Of a stretch of DNA of 64,000 bases, positions 41,782-49,902 are shown piece after piece; positions within the stretch are counted from its first letter, which is position 1, and each line of letters opens with the position of its first letter. This DNA is from Arthrobacter sp. SLBN-112. GTDB taxonomy: Bacteria > Actinomycetota > Actinomycetes > Actinomycetales > Micrococcaceae. Position numbers and translations under genes: made by a program. The notes under the pieces were generated by a model. It had not been told where the DNA came from and ran no database searches. It worked only from the letters and a program-made list of their open reading frames with translations. Location: positions 3,286,001-3,350,000 of the forward strand of contig NZ_JAUSXY010000001.1 of assembly GCF_030944625.1 (NCBI RefSeq). Reading direction: 5' to 3'.

Positions 41782-42921
41782 TCAACCCTCAACGACTGTA
41801 CCTGTCCACTTCGCGTCAAAATTGATGTCCAAAGGGAGAAAAGCCTCATGGAAAGCTATGCCCGCCTTTCGTTCCGTTTCGCCTCCACCGGGTGGTGTAG
41901 TGACAACTTGGCGCGTTCCCACCACTGAATTCGCTAAGACTTGGTCGGGGGTCGGGCCTAGCGGCAACCGCGGGTAGGGCGATAGCTCGGCCTGCCGGCC
42001 GCAAAAGTGACGATCTGCAGCGACGCGGAACATTGCTCCGTAAGTTATGGAAATCATCCAGGCTTCCGCCAGAAGCGTCGCGGCGGATAGCCGCAGAGTC
42101 GACATCTCTAGACCCTGCCTGTGACCCCTTTGTTTTGGGGGACGAGCCAGACAGTCAAGGGTGACCGTGTCAAACAAGTCGATTGCATCTGGTCCTGTGA
42201 GACCGCTCAGCGGAACCGTACCGTCGTCGTTCGGCGGTGTTGTCGTCAGCGTCAGGCGCAGATTATTCCGGGACCGCACTGCGAGTCCGTGCTTGACTTT
42301 GTTATGGGCAGCGTTGATATTCACGTCATCCCGCACAAGTAAGTTCATGGCATGCTGGAGCCATGATCCCATGACGTTCAATGCGGTGACAGTATCTGGG
42401 CCTGGTTCCGCTTCAGCGGCGCTCGGCGGAAGTACAAGACTCCAAAAGGTTTCGGCACCCTCCTGGCTGGACAAGTGCGCCGACACCCTGTTGACCAAGA
42501 GGATTGTCTTGTCAGGTCCGTCTGCAATTGACGCCCATACCGACTTGGGAACCCCACCTGGTTCGTACGTCGTCAGTAGACCTTCATAAAGGCGCACAAG
42601 CGCTTCAGCGACATGATGCCTAAGGGCAAAAGAATCTGTAGCAACCTGCAATTCTCGATCGGAAGCGTCGAAGGACAGCACTCCGCTAGCCCCTGCTAGC
42701 CCGAGAGTTGACGCAAAATCCAGTCCCAGTGCTTCAGAGGTACTGGCTGCCCGTGCCGAAGCAGATGAAATGAGAGCCGAAATTCGCGCCTGAAAGTATT
42801 CAAAAGGGCGGGATTCGAAGAAGCTATCGTCCAACTCCTGGACTTGCTCGGACGTTAGCTGGGCTCCGTGCGAGCGTTTAAACACAGCGTTCCCCTCATC
42901 GCTACGATGCCGAATGTTCAC
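41782..42921 (-). CDS. Uncharacterised protein with an HNKVKHG motif
   Basis: A 379-residue soluble, mainly helical protein that I cannot place in a named family. NINAAHNKVKHGLAVRSRNN near residue 205 contains an N-x-x-KHG pattern that recurs in several uncharacterised helical families. There are no membrane segments or signal peptide. It follows the 42970 gene by 48 bp on the same strand, so the two probably work together. The position in a mobile element next to a recombinase makes a defence or element-maintenance role worth testing, without direct evidence. Confidence 0.75.
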   Translation of the reverse strand: MNIRHRSDEGNAVFKRSHGAQLTSEQVQELDDSFFESRPFEYFQARISALISSASARAASTSEALGLDFASTLGLAGASGVLSFDASDRELQVATDSFALRHHVAEALVRLYEGLLTTYEPGGVPKSVWASIADGPDKTILLVNRVSAHLSSQEGAETFWSLVLPPSAAEAEPGPDTVTALNVMGSWLQHAMNLLVRDDVNINAAHNKVKHGLAVRSRNNLRLTLTTTPPNDDGTVPLSGLTGPDAIDLFDTVTLDCLARPPKQRGHRQGLEMSTLRLSAATLLAEAWMISITYGAMFRVAADRHFCGRQAELSPYPRLPLGPTPDQVLANSVVGTRQVVTTPPGGGETERKAGIAFHEAFLPLDINFDAKWTGTVVEG

Positions 42922-42969
42922 GTCAAGGATACGACCAGGTCCACGAGAGCTGCTGGGCCGTAGATCCGA

Positions 42970-43773
42970 TCAGCTGAAAATGGCCAGGTAATCGAGCACT
43001 AGCAGAGGACCTTGAACGAATTGGTTTTCCTGACTTGCGTCCTTCGGTCCTTCACGTTCCATCCGACGACGTTCATCTCTGTTTACGAGGTTCATGCCAG
43101 CCAGGGAAACCATCGGATACCAACGATCGTGGAGCACACGTTTCTTGACCTTGCCCACGATGCGTGCGCAACCGTCAAACGACGCGCTCGGGGAAATCCA
43201 CTGCTTGTTAAGCGAACCGACGACCTTCCAGTCCGTGTCACTGTCATCGCCGATGATGACGGGAGCGATATCGAGTTGATCTAGGAATGCCGCCATAGCA
43301 TCCATCTCCTTTGTATCTGGGATGCCATCCATACTCAGGCCAAGCGCTTTGGCTGAGGGCATCAAGGCCTTCATCGTGCTCAGCGTGCTGCTTAATCCCT
43401 CGTGGTTTGCCATGGCGGCGATGGCTTCCGGTACATAAATGTCACATTCCCAATCAATGAACGCCCCAGTTCCCGCCTCGGCAAAATCTATGTCCGGCTG
43501 AGTTGTTTCGATCCATCCGACCTTCTCCGGGTTCTCGCGGCCAGCGTCTATAAGGCGCTGTAGACGGGATGCATTGTGATCCTTCAAGTTCAGCGTGTTC
43601 TCGGTCTCGGCGTCGCTCTTGCCTTCGATTTTCGTCCCACCCCAGCCGAGCGAGCCCCCGAATCCGTGGCTTCCCTTAGAGCGTGATGTACCTGACTCTC
43701 GCAACCCACCTTCAAGGGCAGCGATATAGTTTGCCAATGCATCTTCGTCCAAGTAAAGCGCGTTGAAAAGCAT
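42970..43773 (-). CDS. Uncharacterised protein, DUF6414-like N-terminus
   Basis: A 267-residue protein. The N-terminus LYLDEDALANYIAALEGGLRESG, then a glycine-rich stretch (SHGFGGSLGWGGTKIEGKS) and NASRLQRLIDAG, resembles proteins grouped as DUF6414, though I am not certain. A central INCDIYVPEA-like strand region and a C-terminal VKKRVLHDRWYPMVSL follow. No transmembrane helix is seen. It is encoded immediately upstream of the HNKVKHG protein. Function is unknown. Confidence 0.7.
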   Translation of the reverse strand: MLFNALYLDEDALANYIAALEGGLRESGTSRSKGSHGFGGSLGWGGTKIEGKSDAETENTLNLKDHNASRLQRLIDAGRENPEKVGWIETTQPDIDFAEAGTGAFIDWECDIYVPEAIAAMANHEGLSSTLSTMKALMPSAKALGLSMDGIPDTKEMDAMAAFLDQLDIAPVIIGDDSDTDWKVVGSLNKQWISPSASFDGCARIVGKVKKRVLHDRWYPMVSLAGMNLVNRDERRRMEREGPKDASQENQFVQGPLLVLDYLAIFS

Positions 43774-43992
43774 GGAAACATTCTCCTATGGGGCGTCGTC
43801 AGGGGCTGGTAGGACATACCTGCTGCATTCCTTGAAGCGGTCCTCGGTCGCCAAACTTTCGAGGTCGACCGGGCGGCGAATTCCCCACGACCGGGGTCCA
43901 GTTCCTGCACGGCATCACCTTAGTTAGGACTGCAGAGGCCGGCCGCAAGGGTGGACAGTGAATGGCTCGGAACCACATGAGTCGAGCCTTCT

Positions 43993-44343
43993 TTAGAGCA
44001 AGCCCTGGTGCTTGGCAGAGGTTCTTCGATCGATGAAGTTTAGGGTGCCCATAAGTATCCTTTCGGGGCTGCTGATGATTCCGTGAACAAACTTGAGGAT
44101 GAGGCGTGGCAGAGAAAGTACTACAGCAACGATGACACCCGTGAGGACGCCAACGCCCAGCGGAGAAGCAGACCATACGAGAAGTAGTGCCGTTACTGAA
44201 TCTATAGTCATGAACAGAGCATAATCTGACCGTGCGACATTCAAGCGGAATGCCGCGCCTGAGGGATCCTCATCCTGACTCCTCTCAATAACGAAGGATT
44301 CAGAGAAAACGGCGTATCGAGAATCCCGGTGCCGGCGGTTCAT
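43993..44343 (-). CDS. Hypothetical two-helix membrane protein
   Basis: About 116 residues from the ATG at 44343; an upstream in-frame start at 44400 exists. A polar N-terminal half (SRYAVFSESFVIERSQDEDP) is followed by two hydrophobic helices (SVTALLLVWSASPLGVG and VLTGVIVAVVLSLPRLILKF) and a basic tail. No family recognised. It stands alone between the DUF6414-like gene and the recombinase region. Confidence 0.5.
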   Translation of the reverse strand: MNRRHRDSRYAVFSESFVIERSQDEDPSGAAFRLNVARSDYALFMTIDSVTALLLVWSASPLGVGVLTGVIVAVVLSLPRLILKFVHGIISSPERILMGTLNFIDRRTSAKHQGLL

Positions 44344-44487
44344 GGAAGTGGCGCGAGGTCCGGCCGCGGAAATTGGTCTCCATGACGAAAAGCTGCCCAC
44401 CCGTCGCGGTTCTCACAAATAATTCTCGAATCTTTATAGTCGAACTAACACCCCGACCCGATTTTTGGGAAGATGAAAATTCATCAC

Positions 44488-44590
44488 TTCGCACCGCATC
44501 GGCTACGCCGGGTTCCACCCGGGCGTATAACCTGGACCTGCAGCGCGACACTCTGCAGAAGGCCAGATGCGACAAGATCTACATGACACC
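44488..44590 (+). pseudogene. Tiny remnant of a serine resolvase N-terminus
   Basis: One frame reads RIGYAGFHPG and the next continues YNLDLQRDTLQKARCDKIYMT. Together they follow the start of resolvases (IGYARVST-x-Q-NLDLQRDAL-x-AGCDKIY). A frameshift and loss of everything downstream leave only this fossil, 46 bp from the end of a complete resolvase on the opposite strand. Confidence 0.65.
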
Positions 44591-44635
44591 TCTGTGAACC
44601 GATGTCCAGCAAGCTATCTCAAAAACAAGGGCGTG

Positions 44636-45226
44636 CTAGGCAGCTTCCGACGCGACCTCTGGGACGTCCCTCCTGCTAAGAGCCCAAGTCAGTGATGAAA
44701 CGCTGACGCTCAGCCGCTCAGCCGTTTCCTTCAGAGTCTTTCCCTCGCTGCGCAGCTGCCGCGCCGTTTCCAGTTTTCCTGGCGTCATGGACCGCGGGCG
44801 GCCGCCGAGCCGGCCTCGCGCTTTCGCTGCGACCAGCCCATCCTTGGTTCTTTCCGACAGCCGTGATCGTTTGTATTCTGCCAGGGAAGCGAACATGTCA
44901 AAGATGAGTTTGCCGTGGGCGCTGCTCGTGTCCAACCAGGGTTCAGCCAGGGAACGGAAGCCTATCCCCCGCTGACCCAGCACTGTAACGATGTCAGCAA
45001 GGTCGGAGGTACTACGGCCTAGCCTGGTCAGGTCTGCGACCAAAAGCACGTTGCCCGGCTGAAGATAGTCCAGGCAGTCCTTCCACCATAGCCGTGCCTG
45101 GGTAGCACCGGACGCGTACTCCTGGAAGACGCGGACTGCTCCTGCCGCTACCAACGCGTCCACCTGTGAATCGAGCGATTGGCCACGAGTACTGACCCTT
45201 GCATAGCCGACCACGTTCCCGAACAC
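44636..45226 (-). CDS. Serine recombinase (resolvase/invertase family)
   Basis: A complete 196-residue small serine recombinase. The catalytic serine is in VVGYARVSTRGQSLDSQVDAL (about S12), with the conserved DLTRLGRSTSDLADI and FDMFASLAEYKRSRLSERT segments and a long E helix. The C-terminal helix-turn-helix is TPGKLETARQLRSEGKTLKETAERLSVSVSSL. It would act on a site probably located upstream, at 45227-45480. This is the type found in transposons and plasmids, not the kind that targets tRNA genes. Confidence 0.93.
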   Translation of the reverse strand: MFGNVVGYARVSTRGQSLDSQVDALVAAGAVRVFQEYASGATQARLWWKDCLDYLQPGNVLLVADLTRLGRSTSDLADIVTVLGQRGIGFRSLAEPWLDTSSAHGKLIFDMFASLAEYKRSRLSERTKDGLVAAKARGRLGGRPRSMTPGKLETARQLRSEGKTLKETAERLSVSVSSLTWALSRRDVPEVASEAA

Positions 45227-45628
45227 GTCAAAAACCCTCCTATCAACCTTTTGACTGCTCTTTTCGGCAACCAGTTTTGACTACAGTAAGGGCGGTTTTT
45301 CGGCATTTTTGTAGGCTTGCCGTCGGCAGGTCAGAAACGGTCGTTTTTGCGGACTCCTCACAGAAGAACCCATCGCTCCGTGTTCACCGCCAGTGGCCGT
45401 TCGGCGTCCGGACAGTGGCCTCTCCGAACAAAGAATTTCTTCCCACCAGCCATCCCAAGCCTTAGAATTAATGATTACCCCCTTCTCACGAAGGGACTTG
45501 AGATGAAGACCTTTCCGAGGTCCTCATCATTGAGAAAGTCGCAGGACCAGGCGAACTAACCCTGATCCTAATGACGTCATATGGTTCAGGCGCCCGTTCG
45601 GCAGGTTCTTCGCTAGGAAGGACCCGTC
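45227..45628. other. Non-coding region upstream of the recombinase, possible res site
   Basis: No convincing gene in these 400 bp. It contains the 12-mer CGGTCGTTTTTG at 45338 that recurs at 47612 and 48340, and nearby T-rich repeats such as GGTTTTTCGGCATTTTTG. The position matches where resolvases have their recombination site. Confidence 0.4.
45338..45349 (+). repeat. CGGTCGTTTTTG repeat, copy 1
   Basis: First of three identical, same-orientation 12-mers (45338, 47612, 48340), each followed by a GTCC-like or GGAC sequence within 6 bases and each in a gap between small genes. Confidence 0.6.
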
Positions 45629-45847
45629 ATGTCGATGAAGAAGTCAAAACGGGAGATACAGCGGTTGCAGCGGGAGCTGCTTCAGGCTGTTGTTACAGCT
45701 GGTGTTATTTGTCTCCAGCTGGTTGGTGCGTGCGCAGGTGCGCACATCGAAAGCGGCGAGATAACGAGGAAGATCGTTCGCGGCGTTTTCAAGATTACTA
45801 TCGCAATCCTCGCGGGGATTGCGACGCAGTACCTGATGGTGAAGTAG
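45629..45847 (+). CDS. Small membrane protein, unknown
   Basis: A 72-residue protein starting at 45629 after AGGAAGGA. It has a charged amphipathic N-terminus (SKREIQRLQRELLQAVV), a hydrophobic helix (TAGVICLQLVGACAGAH), a short polar link and a second helix (ITIAILAGIATQYLM). Small size and two helices suit a holin-like or toxin-like membrane peptide, but there is no family evidence. Followed by strong terminators. Confidence 0.6.
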   Translation: MSMKKSKREIQRLQRELLQAVVTAGVICLQLVGACAGAHIESGEITRKIVRGVFKITIAILAGIATQYLMVK

Positions 45848-45976
45848 CGACCCCGGACTTTTAGCTTGCATCCTGCATTCGGCAGGATGAATCCAAACTC
45901 CGTAGGACCCCCAGCGAGTCGAGATCCAGGTCCGGATCCCTCGATCGAGCTGGTGCGGAGTGATGGAGAACTACCT

Positions 45977-46053
45977 AGCGGGAGGGAGCTCATGACTCCC
46001 TCCCGCTCGTACAAATATCCACAGCTCCGGCTTTCTTGCCGGGGCTATTTTTT
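45977..46053 (+). terminator. Two successive terminator hairpins
   Basis: AGCGGGAGGGAG pairs perfectly with CTCCCTCCCGCT (45977-46007). A second stem AGCTCCGG/CCGGGGCT (46022-46045) is followed by a run of T. Strong insulation on the right of the small membrane protein gene. Confidence 0.75.
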
Positions 46054-46232
46054 TGCCCTTTTCCTGGCCGCCCAGGCCGGGGGGGTGACCCCCCCACCGC
46101 GCCCACGGCTGCCTCCAGAAACGGTTGTTTATGACACGCGGGGCGGTGGGTCTTTGGCCTGCAATGGGGAGGGGGCAAGGGGACGCGGCCTGCAGTTTCT
46201 GAGAATCAGCTAACCGCGTTTGGGTCCGGACC

Positions 46233-47057
46233 CTACAGCCCTGCCTGGGTTACAGCGTACTCGGCCTGCTGACGAGTGAATCCGTTGAATACGAGCTGGT
46301 CAATCAGACCTTCACGGGAGAACGCCTGATTTTCCAGGTAGGACTTTCCCTTCTTCGCAGCCTGTTCATTCCAGTCCACAGTGACGTGGTCAACGGCCCA
46401 GGTCGCGTCCTCAGCCGGGAACTTGTTGAAGACGAGCTGGTCAATCAGACCCTGACGTGAAAACGCCTGATTTTCCAGGTAGGACTGTGCTTTCCTGGTT
46501 GCCTGATCCCGCCAGTCCACGGTGAGGTGGTCAACGGCCCACGTTGCATCCTCGGGAGAAAACTTGTTGAACTCCAGCTGCTCGACCAAGCCCTGGCGTG
46601 AGAACGCCTGGAATTCGATATAGCTTTCGGCTTTCCGAAGCGCGTTCTTCTGTCCAGGGGTGGCGTTGTCTAACGGGTTCGGGGTCAGGACCGTTGTTTC
46701 TGGTGCTGGAGACGTGGCCACAGGAGGGTTGCTCGGCGCAGGGGGATTCGTCGCGGACTTAATTCCGGAAGCGATAGATGTGATGACGATACTTGCAATG
46801 ATTAGGGCTAGCACTCCTAGAACCAGCCCTGCCAATGCAGTACCACGCTTTCGGAATTTCAGCCGAAGGCCGATGATTCCGAGGATTACTGCCACTGGGC
46901 CTAAGAGGAATGCCACAACCCCGAGAAACGGGATGATAGCCAGGACCGCGGCTACGATGCCGATCACAAGGGCAGCGACACCCACGCCGTTGCTGGACGG
47001 TTCAGGACCGCTAGGAGGAGTTTGGGGCTGAGCTGGAGGGGGTGACTGTGTCGACAC
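46233..47057 (-). CDS. Membrane protein with three Ltp (host cell surface lipoprotein) repeats
   Basis: About 274 residues from the GTG at 47057 (GAGG 9 bases upstream; an ATG at 47078 is an alternative). A proline-rich N-terminus precedes hydrophobic helices (VGVAALVIGIVAAVLAIIPF and following, DUF4190-like), then a linker and three tandem Ltp repeats, each with SYxExQAFSRxGLxxQLxFNxF followed in the first two by a P/AEDATWAVDHxTVDW segment. Ltp domains occur in surface proteins, one of which in Streptococcus phage TP-J34 blocks superinfection. Here anchoring would be by helices, as no lipobox is seen. Confidence 0.85.
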   Translation of the reverse strand: MSTQSPPPAQPQTPPSGPEPSSNGVGVAALVIGIVAAVLAIIPFLGVVAFLLGPVAVILGIIGLRLKFRKRGTALAGLVLGVLALIIASIVITSIASGIKSATNPPAPSNPPVATSPAPETTVLTPNPLDNATPGQKNALRKAESYIEFQAFSRQGLVEQLEFNKFSPEDATWAVDHLTVDWRDQATRKAQSYLENQAFSRQGLIDQLVFNKFPAEDATWAVDHVTVDWNEQAAKKGKSYLENQAFSREGLIDQLVFNGFTRQQAEYAVTQAGL

Positions 47058-47246
47058 GACAAAAAACCTCGCAATCATCGAGCAAGCTGCCATCTGCTAG
47101 ACAATTGGGTCGCTGCTACTTTCCCTTGAAGGAGACCTACGAAAGGTCCCCTCCCATCGAGGATATGCCTGGGAATGACAGTGCGAAAGGCCAGCTACTG
47201 AGTGACATACCAAGTGGGAAAAGGGTGGGAGTGCTCTAATACTCCT

Positions 47247-47573
47247 ATGGCGAACATATTCAGGGGTCCCAGCACACCCGCTATGAGGTTGACGCTATTT
47301 CTGATCGGGACAGCTGCCCTTGCGGCTGGAATATTCACGGCCACTGTACGGGTCAAAGCTAGCGCGGCAAATAAGTACGGTGTCGTTGACACGTACTGTG
47401 GGACGGCATTCGACCCCATGCCAAGGCGGAGCTTCTTCCCAGCCCTTGCAGACGCCTGCGAAAACGCCATCTCGGGTTACCCACAAACTGCAACCGTCAT
47501 GTTCGCCATCGCGGCGATATTCTTGGTCCGCTTCCTTTATATGATGGTAGGCCCGAAGGCGGCACCCAAGTAA
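47247..47573 (+). CDS. Hypothetical membrane protein with two helices
   Basis: About 108 residues from ATG 47247; starts at 47202 and 47283 are also possible and none has a strong ribosome site. Hydrophobic segments LTLFLIGTAALAAGIF and ATVMFAIAAIFLVRFLYMM flank an outer loop with two cysteines (TYCGTAFDP and ADACENA), which could form a disulfide. No family is recognised. Confidence 0.5.
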   Translation: MANIFRGPSTPAMRLTLFLIGTAALAAGIFTATVRVKASAANKYGVVDTYCGTAFDPMPRRSFFPALADACENAISGYPQTATVMFAIAAIFLVRFLYMMVGPKAAPK

Positions 47574-47611
47574 GCAGCCCGCCAGAACTGCGCCTATAAA
47601 GGCCCAACAAG

Positions 47612-47623
47612 CGGTCGTTTTTG
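47612..47623 (+). repeat. CGGTCGTTTTTG repeat, copy 2
   Basis: Identical to 45338 and 48340; followed by ATGTCC. Nearby CCAGAACTGCGCCTAT shares its two halves, in reverse order, with the sequence just after copy 3. Confidence 0.6.
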
Positions 47624-47737
47624 ATGTCCGCAAAGGCTGTGCGCAGGCTCCCCATGAATCCGTCATTTTCAACCCTTTAGTTCGTGATTGGGATTTCATT
47701 GCTCCCTCGGAAAGAGCAGAGAACGTATTGTCAGCAC

Positions 47738-48301
47738 GTGAGCAACTTAAATATCGAGAGTCCAGGAGTCGGCGCAGCGAAGGACGTGGCGAGTAATCGG
47801 CGCATAAAGTACGCACGTCCACTAGTTGAGAAAGGATTCACCTTCGGCCCGCTGACTCGCGAGGATTGGCCCGCAGTCAATGGTCTCGTCAGAAAATACA
47901 TCAGTGTGCCTGCCGACTGGAGGCTGACGCCGAACAGCCTCGGGATCGTCGTCAAGAATTCCAAAGGCGCTCTTGTAGCCGCCGTCGTAACTCAGGTCAT
48001 GACCATAGACGGCAAGACGCTGCTGATAGTGAGCCACCTGGTAACCGACCCTCTACACCGCGGCAGAGGTATGGCAACAATCCTTCTCGGCATGCTCGAC
48101 AACATCACGGGTACCGCCGGCGCTCCTGCCCCAGCTATGACGGTTGGCTTCTGCGCTCATGCCGGCATTAAGCTCTACCGACGAGCGGGTTTCGTCGTAG
48201 GCGACGCCAACAGCTACACCGAACCAGATCCGGAGCTTCCGTTCCCACGCATGGTCACAGAGAACTCGAACTACCCCTATCCGTTCTACCGCGCCTGGTA
48301 G
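47738..48301 (+). CDS. GNAT-family N-acetyltransferase
   Basis: About 187 residues from a GTG at 47738; an upstream GTG at 47684 keeps the frame and neither has a clear ribosome site. The acetyl-CoA site is in SHLVTDPLHRGRGMATILLGML, with the R-G-x-G-M-A pattern of motif A, and CAHAGIKLYRRAGF is the usual motif B end. TREDWPAVNGLVRKY marks the N-terminal strand and helix. The substrate is unknown; it may be a resistance or toxin-type acetyltransferase given the mobile setting. Confidence 0.75.
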   Translation: MSNLNIESPGVGAAKDVASNRRIKYARPLVEKGFTFGPLTREDWPAVNGLVRKYISVPADWRLTPNSLGIVVKNSKGALVAAVVTQVMTIDGKTLLIVSHLVTDPLHRGRGMATILLGMLDNITGTAGAPAPAMTVGFCAHAGIKLYRRAGFVVGDANSYTEPDPELPFPRMVTENSNYPYPFYRAW

Positions 48302-48339
48302 CGCTCTAGGTACGACAGAACGGGGAGTTGTCCCAGAAC

Positions 48340-48351
48340 CGGTCGTTTTTG
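48340..48351 (+). repeat. CGGTCGTTTTTG repeat, copy 3
   Basis: Identical to 45338 and 47612; followed by ACGTCC. It lies in the short gap after the GNAT gene. Confidence 0.6.
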
Positions 48352-48383
48352 ACGTCCCTTGAGTCTCTCGTGTCGGGCGCCTA

Positions 48384-48647
48384 TCAGAACTGCTTGTGGA
48401 TGGCTGATCCGTCGCCGTGAAAGATCAGGATGCGGCTTTGGCCGTCGATCCAGACCCAGAAGTAGCTGGCATCTTCGCTGATTTCGTCCACGGTGCCTTG
48501 TTCGGCCGCGAATCCGTGTCGTTTCACAATCACGCGGTCGCCGGGGTTGAGGTGGACCCAGTTGTGATAGCTCAGTGGCTGGGCTCCCACTGTCACCGTT
48601 GGCCGGTCAGCCATTTGTGCGCCTGCAATCATTGCTATTCCTTTCAT
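48384..48647 (-). CDS. Small hypothetical protein with a beta-barrel-like core
   Basis: About 87 residues from ATG 48647 (GGAAG 7 bases upstream) or slightly shorter from 48632. The body HNWVHLNPGDRVIVKRHGFAA, then GTVDEISEDASYFWVWIDGQ, has the alternating pattern of small SH3-like barrels and is reminiscent of translation- or cell-wall-type KOW/SH3 modules. No membrane segment. Function is unknown. Confidence 0.55.
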   Translation of the reverse strand: MKGIAMIAGAQMADRPTVTVGAQPLSYHNWVHLNPGDRVIVKRHGFAAEQGTVDEISEDASYFWVWIDGQSRILIFHGDGSAIHKQF

Positions 48648-48748
48648 ACTGGTCTTCCGCACGTCGCTCAGCTTCAGTAGGGACGCTTCGCATTTCCCGG
48701 TTACCACCTTGCCTGGGCGGCATTGCTGACAAACGTGGATATAAGGAA

Positions 48749-48775
48749 GCGGGGCGTGCATTGTGCACGCCCCGC
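48749..48775 (-). terminator. Hairpin downstream of the kdgT-type gene
   Basis: GCGGGGCGTGCA and TGCACGCCCCGC form a perfect 12-bp stem with a 3-base loop, 18 bp beyond the permease stop. Confidence 0.75.
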
Positions 48776-48793
48776 CCACTTCCTTTAGTACTG

Positions 48794-49831
48794 CTAGGTC
48801 AGTTCCGGGGTACTACCTACATGCTTGGGGGCTGGCGCCTCCTGCTGGGGGGAGTTCTCTTCGATGTCCTGGAGACGGTCCTTTTTCTGCACCCTCTTTG
48901 CCCATGCTGAGGTCACGAGCGGGCAGAGGACCGCGGAGACGACGACCGAGGCTGCGACGAGGACGGTGGCGTGTTCTGCTGCCGGGGCGTAGACGGGGTT
49001 GGCGGTGGCGATGATTGCGGGAACGAGTGCGGCGTTGCCGGCTGTGGTTGCTGCCGCGAGGCCGGCTACGCCGTCGCCGCCGGTGAGTTTGTCGGCGAGG
49101 AGGAGCACGGCGCCGCCGACGAAGACCACGAACAGGCCGAGTGCGATGCCGAGCAGGCCTGCTTCGACGACGGCGTTGAGGTTGATGGTCAGGCCGAGGG
49201 CCAGGCCCAGGAACGGCACCATGGCCGGTACCAGTGGGGCCAAGAGATGCCGCATGTTTTTATCGAGGTTCCCGAGGAGCATGCCCAGGGCCAGCGGGAG
49301 AATGGCGCCGACGAGTGCCTGCCAAGGGAAGGCCGACAGGCCGGCGATGCCGAGGGTGACCATGGTCAGGAAGGGGCCTGATTCCAGGGACAGGATGGAG
49401 TAGGCGCCGGCGTCGCGTTTGCGGCCGAACTGCCCCATCAGTGAGATGTAAAGCCCGCCGTTGGTGTCGTTCAGGGCGGCAACCAACGCGAGGGTCGACA
49501 GGCCGGCCAGGATTCCGGAGTCGATGGGGGCCTCGCCGAGGAACCGCCCGGCGATGACGCCGATGAGGATCGCGAAGAGAATTTTGGAACCGAGGAGCAC
49601 CCCGCCCTTCTTGAGGATGTAGGGCGTTGATTTGACCTCGAGTGTCGCGCCGAGGCAGACGAAGAACACGGCCAGCAGCGGCGCCAGGCCGGTGAAGAAG
49701 GCACCTGTGAAGGAACCGAAGAACTTACCGGCGTCCGGGGCCAGGGTGTGGATGACGGCACCGATGCCCAGGGGCACCAGCATCATGCCGCCGGGGACCT
49801 TCTCCAGAGCTTTCTTGATGGGAATCGACAT
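48794..49831 (-). CDS. kdgT: 2-keto-3-deoxygluconate permease family transporter
   Basis: A 345-residue KdgT-family proton symporter with ten predicted helices. The start [39 protein letters not shown] and the late [21 protein letters not shown] are characteristic. Family members import 2-keto-3-deoxygluconate or related aldonates. It is the last gene of a leftward operon with a zinc dehydrogenase, acid-sugar kinase and RuBisCO-like protein, so the true substrate is more likely an apionate, threonate or similar branched or four-carbon acid. Confidence 0.9.
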   Translation of the reverse strand: MSIPIKKALEKVPGGMMLVPLGIGAVIHTLAPDAGKFFGSFTGAFFTGLAPLLAVFFVCLGATLEVKSTPYILKKGGVLLGSKILFAILIGVIAGRFLGEAPIDSGILAGLSTLALVAALNDTNGGLYISLMGQFGRKRDAGAYSILSLESGPFLTMVTLGIAGLSAFPWQALVGAILPLALGMLLGNLDKNMRHLLAPLVPAMVPFLGLALGLTINLNAVVEAGLLGIALGLFVVFVGGAVLLLADKLTGGDGVAGLAAATTAGNAALVPAIIATANPVYAPAAEHATVLVAASVVVSAVLCPLVTSAWAKRVQKKDRLQDIEENSPQQEAPAPKHVGSTPELT

Positions 49832-49902
49832 TGATTTCTCCTAGTGAATAGCTGATTGGTTGGGAACTGCGGTTCGGACCGTCAGTTCCGTTGCTTGTGG
49901 GG

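Noticed and set aside
45866-46213. Plus-strand open frame of 115 codons
   Set aside because: It runs through two terminator hairpins and has no ribosome site or family resemblance.
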